From Nocardia sp. XZ_19_385 (GTDB taxonomy: Bacteria; Actinomycetota; Actinomycetes; Mycobacteriales; Mycobacteriaceae), in NCBI RefSeq assembly GCF_015355755.1, contig NZ_JACVEE010000002.1:992001-1056000 (forward strand): a stretch of 64,000 nucleotides of DNA. Reading direction: 5' to 3'. A model generated the notes under the pieces. It was not told the origin of the DNA, made no database searches, and saw only the letters and a list, made by a program, of their open reading frames with translations. Numbering within the stretch: position 1 is the first letter of the stretch; each line of letters begins with the position of its first letter. This document shows positions 39,488 to 48,428 of this stretch, in pieces. The position numbers and the translations under genes are program-made.

Positions 39488-39536
39488 GCACGTGTCCAAT
39501 CCGTGCCACCCTCGCACGCACGTGTCCAATCCGTGC
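39488..39536. repeat. Two 19-bp direct repeats upstream of sigM
   Basis: GCACGTGTCCAATCCGTGC occurs exactly at 39488-39506 and at 39518-39536, a 30-bp period (about three helical turns). Each unit is itself an inverted repeat (GCACG and CGTGC around 9 bp). The pair lies just after murJ and about 110 bp before sigM. The layout suggests two sites for one regulator on the same DNA face. Confidence 0.6.
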
Positions 39537-39644
39537 GGCTCCCAAGTACCCGACGTGGCCGGTCACCCGGTTATGATCGCTACGCGCTCTCTGTGGGGAG
39601 CTTTTTCCCGGGAGCGTCTCGATCCTGGATGCCGCGGGAAATAG

Positions 39645-40328
39645 ATGGTGACGGCCGGCCTGGCTGTCGCTTGCGAGCGCCGTCGGAGGGGTTTGGCTTT
39701 GTCCGAATTGAACGGGGGTTCCCGCGGGGGCCCTTCAGGTCCGGTCGCCTTCCGCGCCCGGCCGTTCGCACCGGACGAGTTCTCCGATATCGAGCTGCTG
39801 CGGGCGCATGCGCGCGGGCAGCGTCACGCCTTCTCCGAATTGGTGCGCCGGCACAACGACCACCTGTGGCAGACCGCCGTGCGCACCTCCTACACCCGCG
39901 AGGACGCCGCCGACTCGCTCCAGGACGCGCTGCTGGCGGCGCATCGCACCGCCGCGTCGTTCCGCGGGGAGTCCGAGGTACGCAGCTGGCTGCACCGCAT
40001 CGTGGTCAATGCCTGCCTGGACCGCATCCGGCGCAACAAGGCCCGCCGCGCGCTCTCGCTGAGTCCGGAGAACGTGCCCGAACCCCTCGACGACCGGGAC
40101 GCCTTCGCCGAGATGGAGATGTCGATGGTGGTCGAACGCGCCCTGTTCGCGCTGCCGCCGGACCAGCGCACCGCCCTGGTCGCGGTGGAGATGGAGGGGT
40201 ATAGCGTGGCCGACGCGGCCGCGCTGCTGGGCGTACCGGAGGGCACGATCAAGAGTCGCTGTGCCCGAGGTCGGCAACGTTTGCAAGAACGTCTGGAATT
40301 TCTGCGAGATCCACGGAACCGGAAGTAG
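39645..40328 (+). CDS. sigM: ECF RNA polymerase sigma factor SigM
   Basis: A 227-residue ECF sigma factor. Region 2 is at about residues 48-112 (SYTREDAADSLQDALLAAH is the promoter -10 recognition segment). Region 4 is at about 160-212 (SVADAAALLGVPEGTIKSR is its helix-turn-helix). In M. tuberculosis SigM follows murJ and is held by the anti-sigma factor encoded next. The start is uncertain: ATG 39645 has little upstream support, whereas TTG 39699 follows GGAGG and would drop 18 residues. Confidence 0.92.
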   Translation: MVTAGLAVACERRRRGLALSELNGGSRGGPSGPVAFRARPFAPDEFSDIELLRAHARGQRHAFSELVRRHNDHLWQTAVRTSYTREDAADSLQDALLAAHRTAASFRGESEVRSWLHRIVVNACLDRIRRNKARRALSLSPENVPEPLDDRDAFAEMEMSMVVERALFALPPDQRTALVAVEMEGYSVADAAALLGVPEGTIKSRCARGRQRLQERLEFLRDPRNRK

Positions 40329-40405
40329 CCGGGATGCGTCATTAATAGTGACGAACAACCCAGCGATGTACTACACGGCAGCAATACGAGACCACTGGAG
40401 GTGCG

Positions 40406-41146
40406 ATGGCGACACGGTCCGATCCGCAGCCTCCGTTCTCGCCGGAGCTGCTCGCCGACCTGCACGCGGACAATCTGACGCCCGAAGTCAGCGCCGAGCT
40501 GTGGCCCGTCGTCCGCAAGGATCCGGAGGCCCGCAGCTACCTGAACTCGCTCGACGAGGTGAACGCCGCCCTGCGCGCCCTGGCCGGTAGCGACCGCGCC
40601 CCCGAACCGATGCCCGCCGACGTGGCGGCCCGGCTGGAGTCCTTCGCCGAGGAGCTCGAGTCCGCCGAGGAACCGGCAGCGCCGGCGGAACGCCCCGATG
40701 CGCCGATCTCGCTGGCCGAGCGCCGAGGCCGGCGTTTGCGCTGGCTCGCGGCGGCCGCCGCGGGCGTCGTACTGCTCACCGGGGCGGGTTTCGCGATCCA
40801 GCTCTTCCGTGACGCCGCGACCACCCCCGGCACTCCGACTGCCCAGCCGCCGACCTCCGCGCCCGTCGACGACGATGTGTTCCCCGCCTCCGTCGCCCTG
40901 GCCGCCCTGGGCCGCTTCGAGGTGACCGGCGCCCTCGCCGACCGCCCCACCCTCTCCGCTTGCGTCGCCGCGGCCGGCCTGGGCGATCGAAAGCTGCTGG
41001 GCTCCACCGACATGCGATTCAAGGGCGCCGAGGCGGTCCTGATCCTGCTGAGCGGCCCGGACGGGCGCAAGATCACCGCCTTGGTCGTCGGGACCAACTG
41101 CACACCGGGCGATCCGCAGGTGAAGAACGTCACCGACATCGGTTAG
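40406..41146 (+). CDS. rsmA: Anti-sigma factor for SigM (RsmA-like), membrane protein
   Basis: A 246-residue protein with a cytoplasmic N-terminal half, one membrane helix (about residues 113-134) and an extracytoplasmic domain with two cysteines (SACVAA and GTNCTP). This matches Rv3912, the anti-SigM of mycobacteria. The N-terminal part is not a zinc-type anti-sigma domain. It starts 77 bp after sigM with GGAGG upstream and is probably in the same transcript. It is expected to release SigM in response to an envelope signal. Confidence 0.82.
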   Translation: MATRSDPQPPFSPELLADLHADNLTPEVSAELWPVVRKDPEARSYLNSLDEVNAALRALAGSDRAPEPMPADVAARLESFAEELESAEEPAAPAERPDAPISLAERRGRRLRWLAAAAAGVVLLTGAGFAIQLFRDAATTPGTPTAQPPTSAPVDDDVFPASVALAALGRFEVTGALADRPTLSACVAAAGLGDRKLLGSTDMRFKGAEAVLILLSGPDGRKITALVVGTNCTPGDPQVKNVTDIG

Positions 41147-41236
41147 GGCCGCGGGACGGGTAAATTCCCCCGGGAACAACGGACATTAGGCTGTTGTTGA
41201 CCGAACCGTCCCACGTTTTCTTCTCGGAAGGGCCCC

Positions 41237-42217
41237 ATGACAACGCCAGTTCGCGACCTGATCATCGTCGGCTCCGGACCGGCCGGATACACGGCCGCCG
41301 TGTACGCGGCCCGCGCCGAACTCCAGCCGCTGCTCTTCGAGGGCACCCAGTTCGGTGGCGCCCTGATGACCACCACCGAGGTGGAGAACTTCCCCGGCTT
41401 CCGCGAGGGCATCATGGGCCCGGACCTGATGGACGAAATGCGGGAGCAGGCCAAGCGTTTCGGCGCCGACGTCCGCACCGAGGACGTCGACGCGATCGAC
41501 CTGGCCGGCCCGATCAAGACCGTCACCGTCGGCGACGAGACCTACCAGGCCTACGCGATCATCCTCGCCATGGGTTCGGCGGCCCGCTACCTCGGCGTGC
41601 CGGGGGAGCAGGACCTGCTGGGCCGCGGCGTCAGCGCCTGCGCCACCTGCGACGGCTTCTTCTTCCGTGGCCAGGACATCGTGGTGGTCGGCGGCGGCGA
41701 CTCGGCGATGGAGGAAGCGACCTTCCTCACCAAGTTCGCCAACAAGGTCACCATCGTGCACCGCCGCGAGGAGTTCCGCGCCTCGCGGATCATGCTGGAG
41801 CGCGCCAAGGCCAACGAGAAGATCGAGTTCCGGCTCAACGCCGAGGTCCTCCAGGTGCACGGCACCGACAAGGTGACCTCGCTGACCCTGCGCGACACCA
41901 AGACCGGCGAAACCTCCGAGCTGGATGCGACCGGCCTGTTCGTGGCGATCGGCCACGACCCGCGCAGCGAGCTGGTCAAGGGCCAGGTGGAGCTGGACGC
42001 CGAGGGCTACGTGCAGGTGCAGCACCCCGGCACCGCCACCACGGTGCCCGGCGTGTTCGCCGCGGGCGACCTGGTCGACCACACCTACCGCCAGGCCATC
42101 ACCGCGGCCGGCACCGGCTGCCGTGCCGCGATCGACGCCGAGCGCTGGCTGGCCGAGCAGGGTGACATCACCAGCAACACGCTCGATCACGCGGGCAAGC
42201 CCGTCGCGGCGAACTAG
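41237..42217 (+). CDS. trxB: Thioredoxin reductase
   Basis: A 326-residue flavoprotein. The FAD motif GSGPAG is near residue 12, the redox-active CATC is at Cys135 and Cys138, and the NADPH motif is [10 protein letters not shown]. It reduces thioredoxin with NADPH. It forms an operon with trxA (32 bp apart). In mycobacteria this pair is under SigM or SigH control in part. No such promoter was assigned here. Confidence 0.96.
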   Translation: MTTPVRDLIIVGSGPAGYTAAVYAARAELQPLLFEGTQFGGALMTTTEVENFPGFREGIMGPDLMDEMREQAKRFGADVRTEDVDAIDLAGPIKTVTVGDETYQAYAIILAMGSAARYLGVPGEQDLLGRGVSACATCDGFFFRGQDIVVVGGGDSAMEEATFLTKFANKVTIVHRREEFRASRIMLERAKANEKIEFRLNAEVLQVHGTDKVTSLTLRDTKTGETSELDATGLFVAIGHDPRSELVKGQVELDAEGYVQVQHPGTATTVPGVFAAGDLVDHTYRQAITAAGTGCRAAIDAERWLAEQGDITSNTLDHAGKPVAAN

Positions 42218-42249
42218 ACCTCCCCATTTCCCGATTCAAGGAGATATCC

Positions 42250-42576
42250 ATGTCCGCAAACACGGTCACCGTCACCGACAAGGACTTCGCCGATACGGTG
42301 CTGCTCAGCGAGAAGCCCGTGCTGGTCGACTTCTGGGCCACCTGGTGCGGCCCCTGCAAGATGGTCGCGCCGGTGCTGGAGGAGATCGCGGGCACACACT
42401 CCGACAAGCTGACCATCGCCAAGGTGGACGTGGACGCCAACCCGGAGACCGCCAAGGAGTACAAGATCCTGTCGATCCCGACCATGGTGCTCTTCGAGAA
42501 GGGCAAGCCGGTCAAGCAGATCGTCGGTGCCAAGGGCAAGGCGGCGCTGCTGCGCGAGCTCGAAGGCATCATCTGA
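42250..42576 (+). CDS. trxA: Thioredoxin
   Basis: A 108-residue thioredoxin with the active site WCGPC (Cys33 and Cys36) and the cis-Pro in SIPTMVLF. AAGGAGA precedes the ATG. It is the electron donor for ribonucleotide reductase and protein disulfides and is reduced by the trxB product. A hairpin follows the stop. Confidence 0.97.
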   Translation: MSANTVTVTDKDFADTVLLSEKPVLVDFWATWCGPCKMVAPVLEEIAGTHSDKLTIAKVDVDANPETAKEYKILSIPTMVLFEKGKPVKQIVGAKGKAALLRELEGII

Positions 42577-42594
42577 CCCGGGAAATCCCCTAAC

Positions 42595-42621
42595 GAACCC
42601 CGTAGTCCGACTGCGGGGTTC
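42595..42621 (+). terminator. Hairpin terminator after trxA
   Basis: GAACCCCGTAG pairs with CTGCGGGGTTC (one G-T wobble) across a short loop. It lies 19 bp after the trxA stop codon. It separates the trx genes from cwlM. Confidence 0.65.
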
Positions 42622-42851
42622 GATCAGGTAATCTCCCCGTTTAATCCCCCAGAGCCCGGTGCTGTAATTCGCGGTGTCATTAGGACATCGCGGCCCCACG
42701 ACGCGCCGTAGGATGCCCTGGACCCCGTGAATTGCCGAATTCCGGGCCAGGTCTGAGACAATCGACGCGAGCACAGCTCCGGTCGTGCGCAGGGTGTTAG
42801 ACCCTCGCATGAGTGGGTACCCGGGTTGACGGAAGGAAAGGGCTCTCACGC

Positions 42852-44048
42852 ATGCACCGACTTCGTCACGGCGATACCGGTCCAGCCGTCGCAGAGGTTC
42901 GGAGCACCCTGGCAAGTCTCGGATTTCTACACGGGCACATCGCAGGCACCGGTTCCGCGGACCCACGCGAATACTGGAAAGACACCGAAGCGGTGTTCGA
43001 CAACCAGGTCGATTCCGGCGTCCGCGCGTTCCAGCAACATCGTGGCCTGCTGGTCGACGGCGTCGTGGGCCCCGCGACCTATCGCGCGCTCAAGGAAGCC
43101 TCCTACCGGCTGGGCTCCCGGACTCTCATCTATCAGCTGGCCGCACCGCTGTACGGCGACGATGTCGCAACCCTGCAACGTCGCCTGCAGGACCTCGGCT
43201 TCTATGTGCATCGCGTCGACGGCTACTTCGGCAAGGAAACACACGACGGGCTGACCGCGTTCCAGCGCGAGATCGGGTTGTCCGCCGACGGCATCTGCGG
43301 CCCGGAAACGCTCCGCTCGCTGGAACTGCTCGGCGCCCGCGTCACCGGCGGCAACCCGCACCGGATCACCGAGGAAGAAGTCGTGCACCGGGCCGGCCCG
43401 CAGCTGACCGGTAAGCGGATCGTCATCGATCCGGGTCTCGGTGGTCCCGACAAGGGTCACCCCGTGGCCACCGAATACGGCGACGTGTACGAATCGGAGA
43501 TCCTCTGGGATCTCGCGAGCCGCTTGGAAGGCCGGATGGCCGCCACCGGCATGGAGACATTCCTGTCCCGGCCGTGGGGCGCCAACCCCACCGATGCCGA
43601 GCGCGCGGAAACCTCGAACGGCTTCGACGCCGATCTGATGATCTCACTGCGCTGCGCGACCAACCCGAGCCCGGCCGCCAACGGCGTGGCGGGCTTCCAC
43701 TTCGGCAACTCGCACGGCTCGGTGTCGATGATCGGCCAGGTGCTGGCCGATTTCATCCAGCGCGAGGTGGTGGCCCGAACCTCGTTGCAGGACTGCCGGA
43801 CCCACTCCCGCACCTGGGATCTGCTGCGGCTCACCAAGATGCCGACGGTGCAGATCGACATCGGTTATCTGACAAACGATTACGACGCGTCGGTACTCAC
43901 CAATCCGCGCATGCGTGATGTCATCGCCGAGGCCATCCTGATCTCGGTGAAGCGGCTGTATCTGCTCGGCCAGGACGACCAGCCCACCGGCACATACACT
44001 TTCGCCGAGCTGCTCGCCGAAGAACTGGCGGCCGCCGACCGGGCCTGA
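42852..44048 (+). CDS. cwlM: CwlM, amidase-fold peptidoglycan regulator
   Basis: A 398-residue protein from ATG 42852 (MHRLRHGDTG), preceded by GGAAAGGG. Two peptidoglycan-binding domains (about residues 5-75 and 100-155) precede an amidase_3 domain (190-375). The usual zinc His is Leu196 (DPGLGG), the second His is Arg267 (ISLRCA) and the catalytic Glu is Asp336 (VQIDIGYLT), so it is probably not an active amidase. In mycobacteria, CwlM is phosphorylated by PknB in its C-terminal region and activates MurA. The tail here keeps a TGTYT pattern. Its position between trx and parB matches Rv3915. Confidence 0.92.
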   Translation: MHRLRHGDTGPAVAEVRSTLASLGFLHGHIAGTGSADPREYWKDTEAVFDNQVDSGVRAFQQHRGLLVDGVVGPATYRALKEASYRLGSRTLIYQLAAPLYGDDVATLQRRLQDLGFYVHRVDGYFGKETHDGLTAFQREIGLSADGICGPETLRSLELLGARVTGGNPHRITEEEVVHRAGPQLTGKRIVIDPGLGGPDKGHPVATEYGDVYESEILWDLASRLEGRMAATGMETFLSRPWGANPTDAERAETSNGFDADLMISLRCATNPSPAANGVAGFHFGNSHGSVSMIGQVLADFIQREVVARTSLQDCRTHSRTWDLLRLTKMPTVQIDIGYLTNDYDASVLTNPRMRDVIAEAILISVKRLYLLGQDDQPTGTYTFAELLAEELAAADRA

Positions 44049-44074
44049 GCGCCCTCGGCCCCGACAACTGACGA

Positions 44075-44110
44075 AAGAGCCCCTGCCGGATGATCCGGAC
44101 AGGGGCTCTT
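44075..44110. terminator. Bidirectional hairpin terminator between cwlM and the GNAT gene
   Basis: AAGAGCCCCTG (44075-44085) pairs with CAGGGGCTCTT (44100-44110). An inner stem CCGGA/TCCGG lies between, so the whole forms one long hairpin with a TGA tip. It separates the convergent genes. Confidence 0.85.
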
Positions 44111-44121
44111 CGCTGTCGGTA

Positions 44122-44889
44122 CTAGGCGGCGCCGATGCGGAACGGCACGGTGAGCTCCGCGGCCGCCAGCAGCTGATCGAGCGCGCGTTCCACGTCTTCC
44201 TTCCAGCCGTGATCGGAGTTCAACTCCAACCGCAGGCGCGGGAACTTGTGATGCGCCGCGACCACCTCGAACCCGGCGTCCTCCAGGAAGTCGGCGTCGA
44301 TCATGCAGGTCTCCGGCGAGCAGTCGGCGGCCGGGTTCTCCCGCACTGGGGCGCCGATCCGCTCCATCAGCATCATCGAACCGACCGAACGATCGGACAT
44401 GGCCTGGGTGGCCGGGCCGTTGCGGATACCGAACACTTCCAGTGCCCGCACACCACGACGCACCAGATCGGCCACCACCGCCTGCAGCAGCCGGTGCGGT
44501 ACATCGGAGTCGGAATAGCGGAATTCGGTCCGCAGCGTGGTCAATAGGACCGCGTCCGGGCTCACGGGGGAGGTGGGGAACAAGGCGGCGCGCGGAACGT
44601 CGCTCGGCGGCGAATACAACGCACATCCCGCGACCTTGCCGTCGACCGCGGCGACCTGACCGCACGAGCCCCACTCCAGCAGGACCGTGGACAGCCAGGC
44701 TTCCTTTTCGAAGACCGGGTCGCTGAATGCGCGGGAATCCGCGGCGACGGCGGGATCCATCTCCCAGAAAACGCAGCGCCTGGCGTGTGCCGGGAGCTTA
44801 TCGAGTTCTCCGAGGGAAAGTGCTGTGACGCTGGTCGACACCGCTCTGCTCAGCCTCCAGCTGTCCGATTCATCCATGCGTTCGCGCAC
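44122..44889 (-). CDS. GNAT family acetyltransferase
   Basis: A 255-residue protein that corresponds to Rv3916c in position. The GNAT-like core includes VAAVDGKVAGCALYSPPSD and a later segment LRRGV-type helix (LVRRGVRALEVFG). A second segment CSPETCMIDADFLEDAGFEVV ends in a strand. The acceptor is not known. The start at 44889 (MRERMDES) could be at 44877 instead. It is divergent in neither direction: cwlM converges with it and parB lies upstream on the same strand. Confidence 0.72.
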   Translation of the reverse strand: MRERMDESDSWRLSRAVSTSVTALSLGELDKLPAHARRCVFWEMDPAVAADSRAFSDPVFEKEAWLSTVLLEWGSCGQVAAVDGKVAGCALYSPPSDVPRAALFPTSPVSPDAVLLTTLRTEFRYSDSDVPHRLLQAVVADLVRRGVRALEVFGIRNGPATQAMSDRSVGSMMLMERIGAPVRENPAADCSPETCMIDADFLEDAGFEVVAAHHKFPRLRLELNSDHGWKEDVERALDQLLAAAELTVPFRIGAA

Positions 44890-45109
44890 GCCGCTTTGTT
44901 GCCATTGCTCGCCCGCAAGAATAAGCGATCAAAGGGAACCCGCCTCACTCCACTCGCCGCTAGTGACTGCTTGCAGGTCACTCGAAAGGGTCTGTGCTGT
45001 TGTCAGTGCGCCCGTTCGGACCGGCAGAACCGAGCGCTGAAATGCGCCGTCACAGTGACGTTTCGGCGTCAAGTGCGGGGTTGCCGGGTTTCCGGGGCGA
45101 TTTTCGTCA

Positions 45110-46159
45110 CTAGCCGAGCTGTTCGGCCTGCATCATTCCGACGATGCGCTCGAGATCCTCGACGGAACCGAACTCGACGACAATCTTGCCTTTGCGCTTA
45201 CCTAGGCTCACCGTCACCCGAGTGTCGAAGGATTCCGACAACCGCTCGGCGACATCCTGCAGACCCGGCATATGGATCGGCTTGCGGCGCGGAACCGGGG
45301 GAGTGGCAGCGTTCTCCGGATCGCGATTCGCGAGCGTCACCGCCTCTTCGGTGGCGCGCACCGATAGGCCCTCGGCGACGATCCGCGCGGCGAGCACTTC
45401 CTGCGCGTCGGCGCCGGCCTCGAGCCCGAGCAGAGCACGCGCGTGCCCGGCGGACAACACACCCGCGGCAACCCGGCGCTGCACCGGGATCGGCAGCTTC
45501 AGCAACCGGATCATGTTCGTGACCACCGGCCGGGAACGGCCGATGCGCGACGCCAACTCCTCATGGGTGACGTCGAATTCCTCGAGCAGCTGCTGATAGG
45601 CCGCCGCCTCTTCCAGCGGATTCAGCTGCACCCGGTGGATGTTCTCCAGCAGGGCGTCGCGCAGCATCGCCTCATCGGCGGTCTCGCGGACGATGGCCGG
45701 AATGCTCTCCAGCCCCGCCTCCTGGCAGGCCCGCCAGCGCCGCTCGCCCATGACGAGCTGGAAGCGATCGACGCCCGGTTCCACCCGGCGCACCACGATC
45801 GGCTGCATGAGGCCGAACTCTTTGATGGAGTGCACCAGCTCCGCGAGCGCCTCCTCCTCGAAGACGTGGCGCGGCTGCTTCGGGTTCGGCTCGATCTGCG
45901 CCGGCGGGATCTCGCGGTAGGTCGCGCCCGCCAGGTTCAGATCGGCGTCGTCGTCGGTGGGATCGGGGACCCGATGTAGGTAGGCCGAGGCAGGCTGCGG
46001 GCCGATGGGATCGACACCGATCACCACGTTGGCCGCGGCGCTGCCCATTCCCGGCGCGATGCCATGGGTAGCACCCATGGCCGCCGGATTGGCCGCCGGC
46101 CCCGTCGGGATCAATGCGGCCAGGCCGCGCCCCAGCCCACCCTTCTTCGCCTGACTCAT
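45110..46159 (-). CDS. parB: Chromosome partition protein ParB
   Basis: A 349-residue ParB. It contains the N-terminal domain with [12 protein letters not shown] (CTP-binding arginine patch, about residues 155-166), a helix-turn-helix ([20 protein letters not shown]) and a C-terminal dimer domain. It binds parS sites near the origin and loads SMC and ParA. It lies 42 bp after parA. The N-terminal Lys/Gly-rich segment [12 protein letters not shown] is conserved in ParB proteins and contacts ParA. Confidence 0.96.
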   Translation of the reverse strand: MSQAKKGGLGRGLAALIPTGPAANPAAMGATHGIAPGMGSAAANVVIGVDPIGPQPASAYLHRVPDPTDDDADLNLAGATYREIPPAQIEPNPKQPRHVFEEEALAELVHSIKEFGLMQPIVVRRVEPGVDRFQLVMGERRWRACQEAGLESIPAIVRETADEAMLRDALLENIHRVQLNPLEEAAAYQQLLEEFDVTHEELASRIGRSRPVVTNMIRLLKLPIPVQRRVAAGVLSAGHARALLGLEAGADAQEVLAARIVAEGLSVRATEEAVTLANRDPENAATPPVPRRKPIHMPGLQDVAERLSESFDTRVTVSLGKRKGKIVVEFGSVEDLERIVGMMQAEQLG

Positions 46160-46201
46160 CGGCTTACCGATCCCTTCTCGTCGCCAGCAGACCGAGCATT
46201 C

Positions 46202-47209
46202 TCACGCCGCGCCGCCAGTAGCGGCCTTCGTCATCGCCCGCTGCGCCATTTCCCGACCCGCGTCGAGGTAGCTCATCGCACCCCGGGAGCCTGGATCATA
46301 ATCGAGCACCGTCATGCCGTATCCCGGTGCCTCCGAGACCTTTACGCTGCGGGGGATCACCGAGCGCAGTACCGCGTCGCCGAAGTGGGCGCGGACCTCG
46401 TCGGCGACCTGGTCGGCCAGCTTGGTGCGGCCGTCGTACATCGTGAGGATCACGGTGGACACGTGCAGGTGCGGATTCAGATGCGCCTGCACCAGACCGA
46501 TATTGCGGAGCAGCTGCCCGACACCCTCCAGCGCGTAGTACTCGCACTGGATCGGAATCAGCACCTCCTTCGCCGCGACGAGCGCGTTGACGGTGAGCAA
46601 ACCGAGCGAAGGCGGGCAGTCGATCATCACGTAATCGATGTCGTAGCCGGCGATGTTCGCCTGCTCGATCGCTGCCTTGAGTCGGCCTTCGCGGGCCACC
46701 ATGGAGACCAGTTCGATCTCGGCGCCGGCCAGATCGATGGTGGCGGGGATGCACAGCAGCCGCTCGTTGTGCGGACTCTGCTGGATCGCCTCTTTCACCG
46801 AGACCTCACCGATGAGGAGCTCGTAGCTGGAGGGCACACCCGAATGATGCTCGATACCGAGGGCGGTGCTGGCGTTGCCCTGCGGATCGAGATCGATCAC
46901 GAGAACGGTCATCCCCTGATGCGCCAGGGCCGCGGCGAGATTCACCGTCGTTGTCGTCTTACCGACGCCGCCCTTCTGATTGGCGATGGTGATGATGCGT
47001 TGCTCGTGCGGTTTCGGCACAGTCACCTTTCCTGGATGCAATATCTGGCTGGCGCGCTGGGCTTCGGCCGCGATCGGGGTCTCGCTAGGGGAGATGTGCC
47101 CGAACGGTGTGCTCCCGAAGGCTTCCTGGTCGAGGTTGCTGGAGTCCAGCATCCCCGGCACGCGCGACGTCGTTTCCCGTGAAACATTCTTCGCCGGACC
47201 GCTCGACAT
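46202..47209 (-). CDS. parA: Chromosome partition ATPase ParA
   Basis: A 335-residue ParA with the deviant Walker motif QKGGVGKTTT (about residues 78-87) and a Walker A' type DLDPQGNAST. The start at 47209 is supported by AGGAG five bases upstream on the minus strand. About 65 extra N-terminal residues precede the ATPase domain, as in other actinobacterial ParA. A parS-like element lies inside the 5' end of the gene (47171-47186). ParA drives segregation of the origin toward the new pole. Confidence 0.96.
   Translation of the reverse strand: MSSGPAKNVSRETTSRVPGMLDSSNLDQEAFGSTPFGHISPSETPIAAEAQRASQILHPGKVTVPKPHEQRIITIANQKGGVGKTTTTVNLAAALAHQGMTVLVIDLDPQGNASTALGIEHHSGVPSSYELLIGEVSVKEAIQQSPHNERLLCIPATIDLAGAEIELVSMVAREGRLKAAIEQANIAGYDIDYVMIDCPPSLGLLTVNALVAAKEVLIPIQCEYYALEGVGQLLRNIGLVQAHLNPHLHVSTVILTMYDGRTKLADQVADEVRAHFGDAVLRSVIPRSVKVSEAPGYGMTVLDYDPGSRGAMSYLDAGREMAQRAMTKAATGGAA
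47171..47186. other. parS-like site within the parA 5' end
   Basis: CGTTTCCCGTGAAACA differs from TGTTTCACGTGAAACA at two positions. It lies in the parA coding start region, where parS sites occur in related genomes. It is part of a cluster with the sites at 47468, 47515 and 48265. Confidence 0.6.
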
Positions 47210-47467
47210 AACAGCTCCTAACCGAGAACTTCAGATCACGCACCATCGGCCGAACGCCGATGCATGTGACTTCAAAACAGCTGAGTCGGATTGAACATCG
47301 AGCGGAGTCATCCCGCGTACCAATATTCCTTCGCGGCAACAACGCTCACGCCCGACGTGACATAGCTTGCCAGCACTGAGCGGGATTAGAAAGCTGAATC
47401 GCGGTGCGGCGCAGAGGACAAGCGAATTGACCGGTACCGCCCTTGCCGAACGGCCTGAACTTTCGCA

Positions 47468-47483
47468 TGTTTCACATGAAACA
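47468..47483. other. parS site
   Basis: TGTTTCACATGAAACA matches the parS consensus TGTTTCACGTGAAACA at 15 of 16 positions. It lies between parA and rsmG. Confidence 0.85.
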
Positions 47484-47514
47484 GCGCACTCCGGTGTACG
47501 ACACTGAGTGACGA

Positions 47515-47530
47515 TGTTTCATGTGAAACA
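47515..47530. other. parS site
   Basis: TGTTTCATGTGAAACA matches the consensus at 15 of 16 positions and is the exact reverse complement of the site at 47468. The two are 47 bp apart (start to start). Confidence 0.85.
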
Positions 47531-47552
47531 AGCGGCGCGGGTGCGGATCCGC

Positions 47553-48281
47553 TCAGTCGCGTGACTTCTTGCCGCGCACCGCACGACGTGTAGTCCGCTC
47601 GGCCCGGGGGAGTAGTTCCGCACTGATCACCAGAGTCGGCGTGGCAACCAGACCCGCGCCGCACTCGAGGACCTGAGCATTGCTCGCCCCGGCGCGCGCC
47701 AGTGCCTGGCCGTCGCGCTCCAGTTCCTCTGCCGCGCTGACGCCCTTCAGCGCGAGCATCCGCCCGTGATCACGGAGCAGGGGGAGGGACCACTGCGCCA
47801 GCTTCGCCAGCGGCGCGACCGCACGCGAGGTGACGATGTCCGCGCCACCCGCTTCCTTCAGCACACCGGACTGCTCGGCGCGCCCGCGCACCACGGTGAT
47901 GTCGAGCCCGGCGGCTTCGATGAACTCGCTCAGAAAGATGGTGCGGCGCAACAGCGGCTCCACCAACGTGATCCGGAGATCCGGTCGCGCGATGCCGAGC
48001 GGGATCCCGGGCAGTCCCGCGCCGCTGCCGATGTCCACCACCGTGGCGCCCTCGGGGATCAGCTCGCCGAGCACCGCACAGTTGAGGATGTGCCGATCCC
48101 ATAGCCGCGGCACCTCACGCGGACCGATCAGCCCGCGCTCCACGCCGGCGCCGGCGAGCGCCGCACAGTACATCCGCGCGATATCCAACCGGTCGCCGAA
48201 AACCGTGGCGGCTTCGGCGGGCGGTTCCAACTCGGTTGGCAGGGGAGTGCTTTCACCGAGATCCCGTTCCACGTGAAACAT
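47553..48281 (-). CDS. rsmG: 16S rRNA (guanine527-N7)-methyltransferase RsmG
   Basis: A 242-residue methyltransferase. The SAM-binding motif is [16 protein letters not shown]. It methylates G527 of 16S rRNA. Loss gives low-level streptomycin resistance in other bacteria. The start codons read MFHVER, and this part of the gene is itself a parS-like element (48265-48280), as often seen with MFHVK starts of rsmG. It is downstream of jag on the same strand. Confidence 0.95.
   Translation of the reverse strand: MFHVERDLGESTPLPTELEPPAEAATVFGDRLDIARMYCAALAGAGVERGLIGPREVPRLWDRHILNCAVLGELIPEGATVVDIGSGAGLPGIPLGIARPDLRITLVEPLLRRTIFLSEFIEAAGLDITVVRGRAEQSGVLKEAGGADIVTSRAVAPLAKLAQWSLPLLRDHGRMLALKGVSAAEELERDGQALARAGASNAQVLECGAGLVATPTLVISAELLPRAERTTRRAVRGKKSRD
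48265..48280. other. parS-like site overlapping the rsmG start
   Basis: CGTTCCACGTGAAACA has 14 of 16 matches to parS, and the core CCACGTGAAAC is intact. It encodes residues FHVER on the minus strand at the rsmG start. Confidence 0.65.
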
Positions 48282-48348
48282 CCTTCCGCGTTCGATAGGT
48301 CAACAGTATTGAACCGGACACCGAGCACTGCACCCGGGACATGGAGAA

Positions 48349-48374
48349 GGCCTCCGGTCCGGAAACCAGAGGCC
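48349..48374 (-). terminator. Hairpin between jag and rsmG
   Basis: GGCCTC (48349-48354) pairs with GAGGCC (48369-48374), with an inner GGT/ACC helix. It lies about 55 bp downstream of the jag stop on the minus strand and could separate jag from rsmG. Confidence 0.45.
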
Positions 48375-48428
48375 CTGTCCAAAACGTCAGGGTGACGAAA
48401 CGTTCCGTCCCCCAACCCCACCCAAGAA

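Larger units (their letters stand above)
47210..47552. other. Intergenic region parA-rsmG with two parS sites
   Basis: This 343-bp stretch carries two near-perfect parS sites at 47468-47483 and 47515-47530. It should also contain the parAB promoter (minus strand) near 47210-47300. I saw no further gene. Confidence 0.7.
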
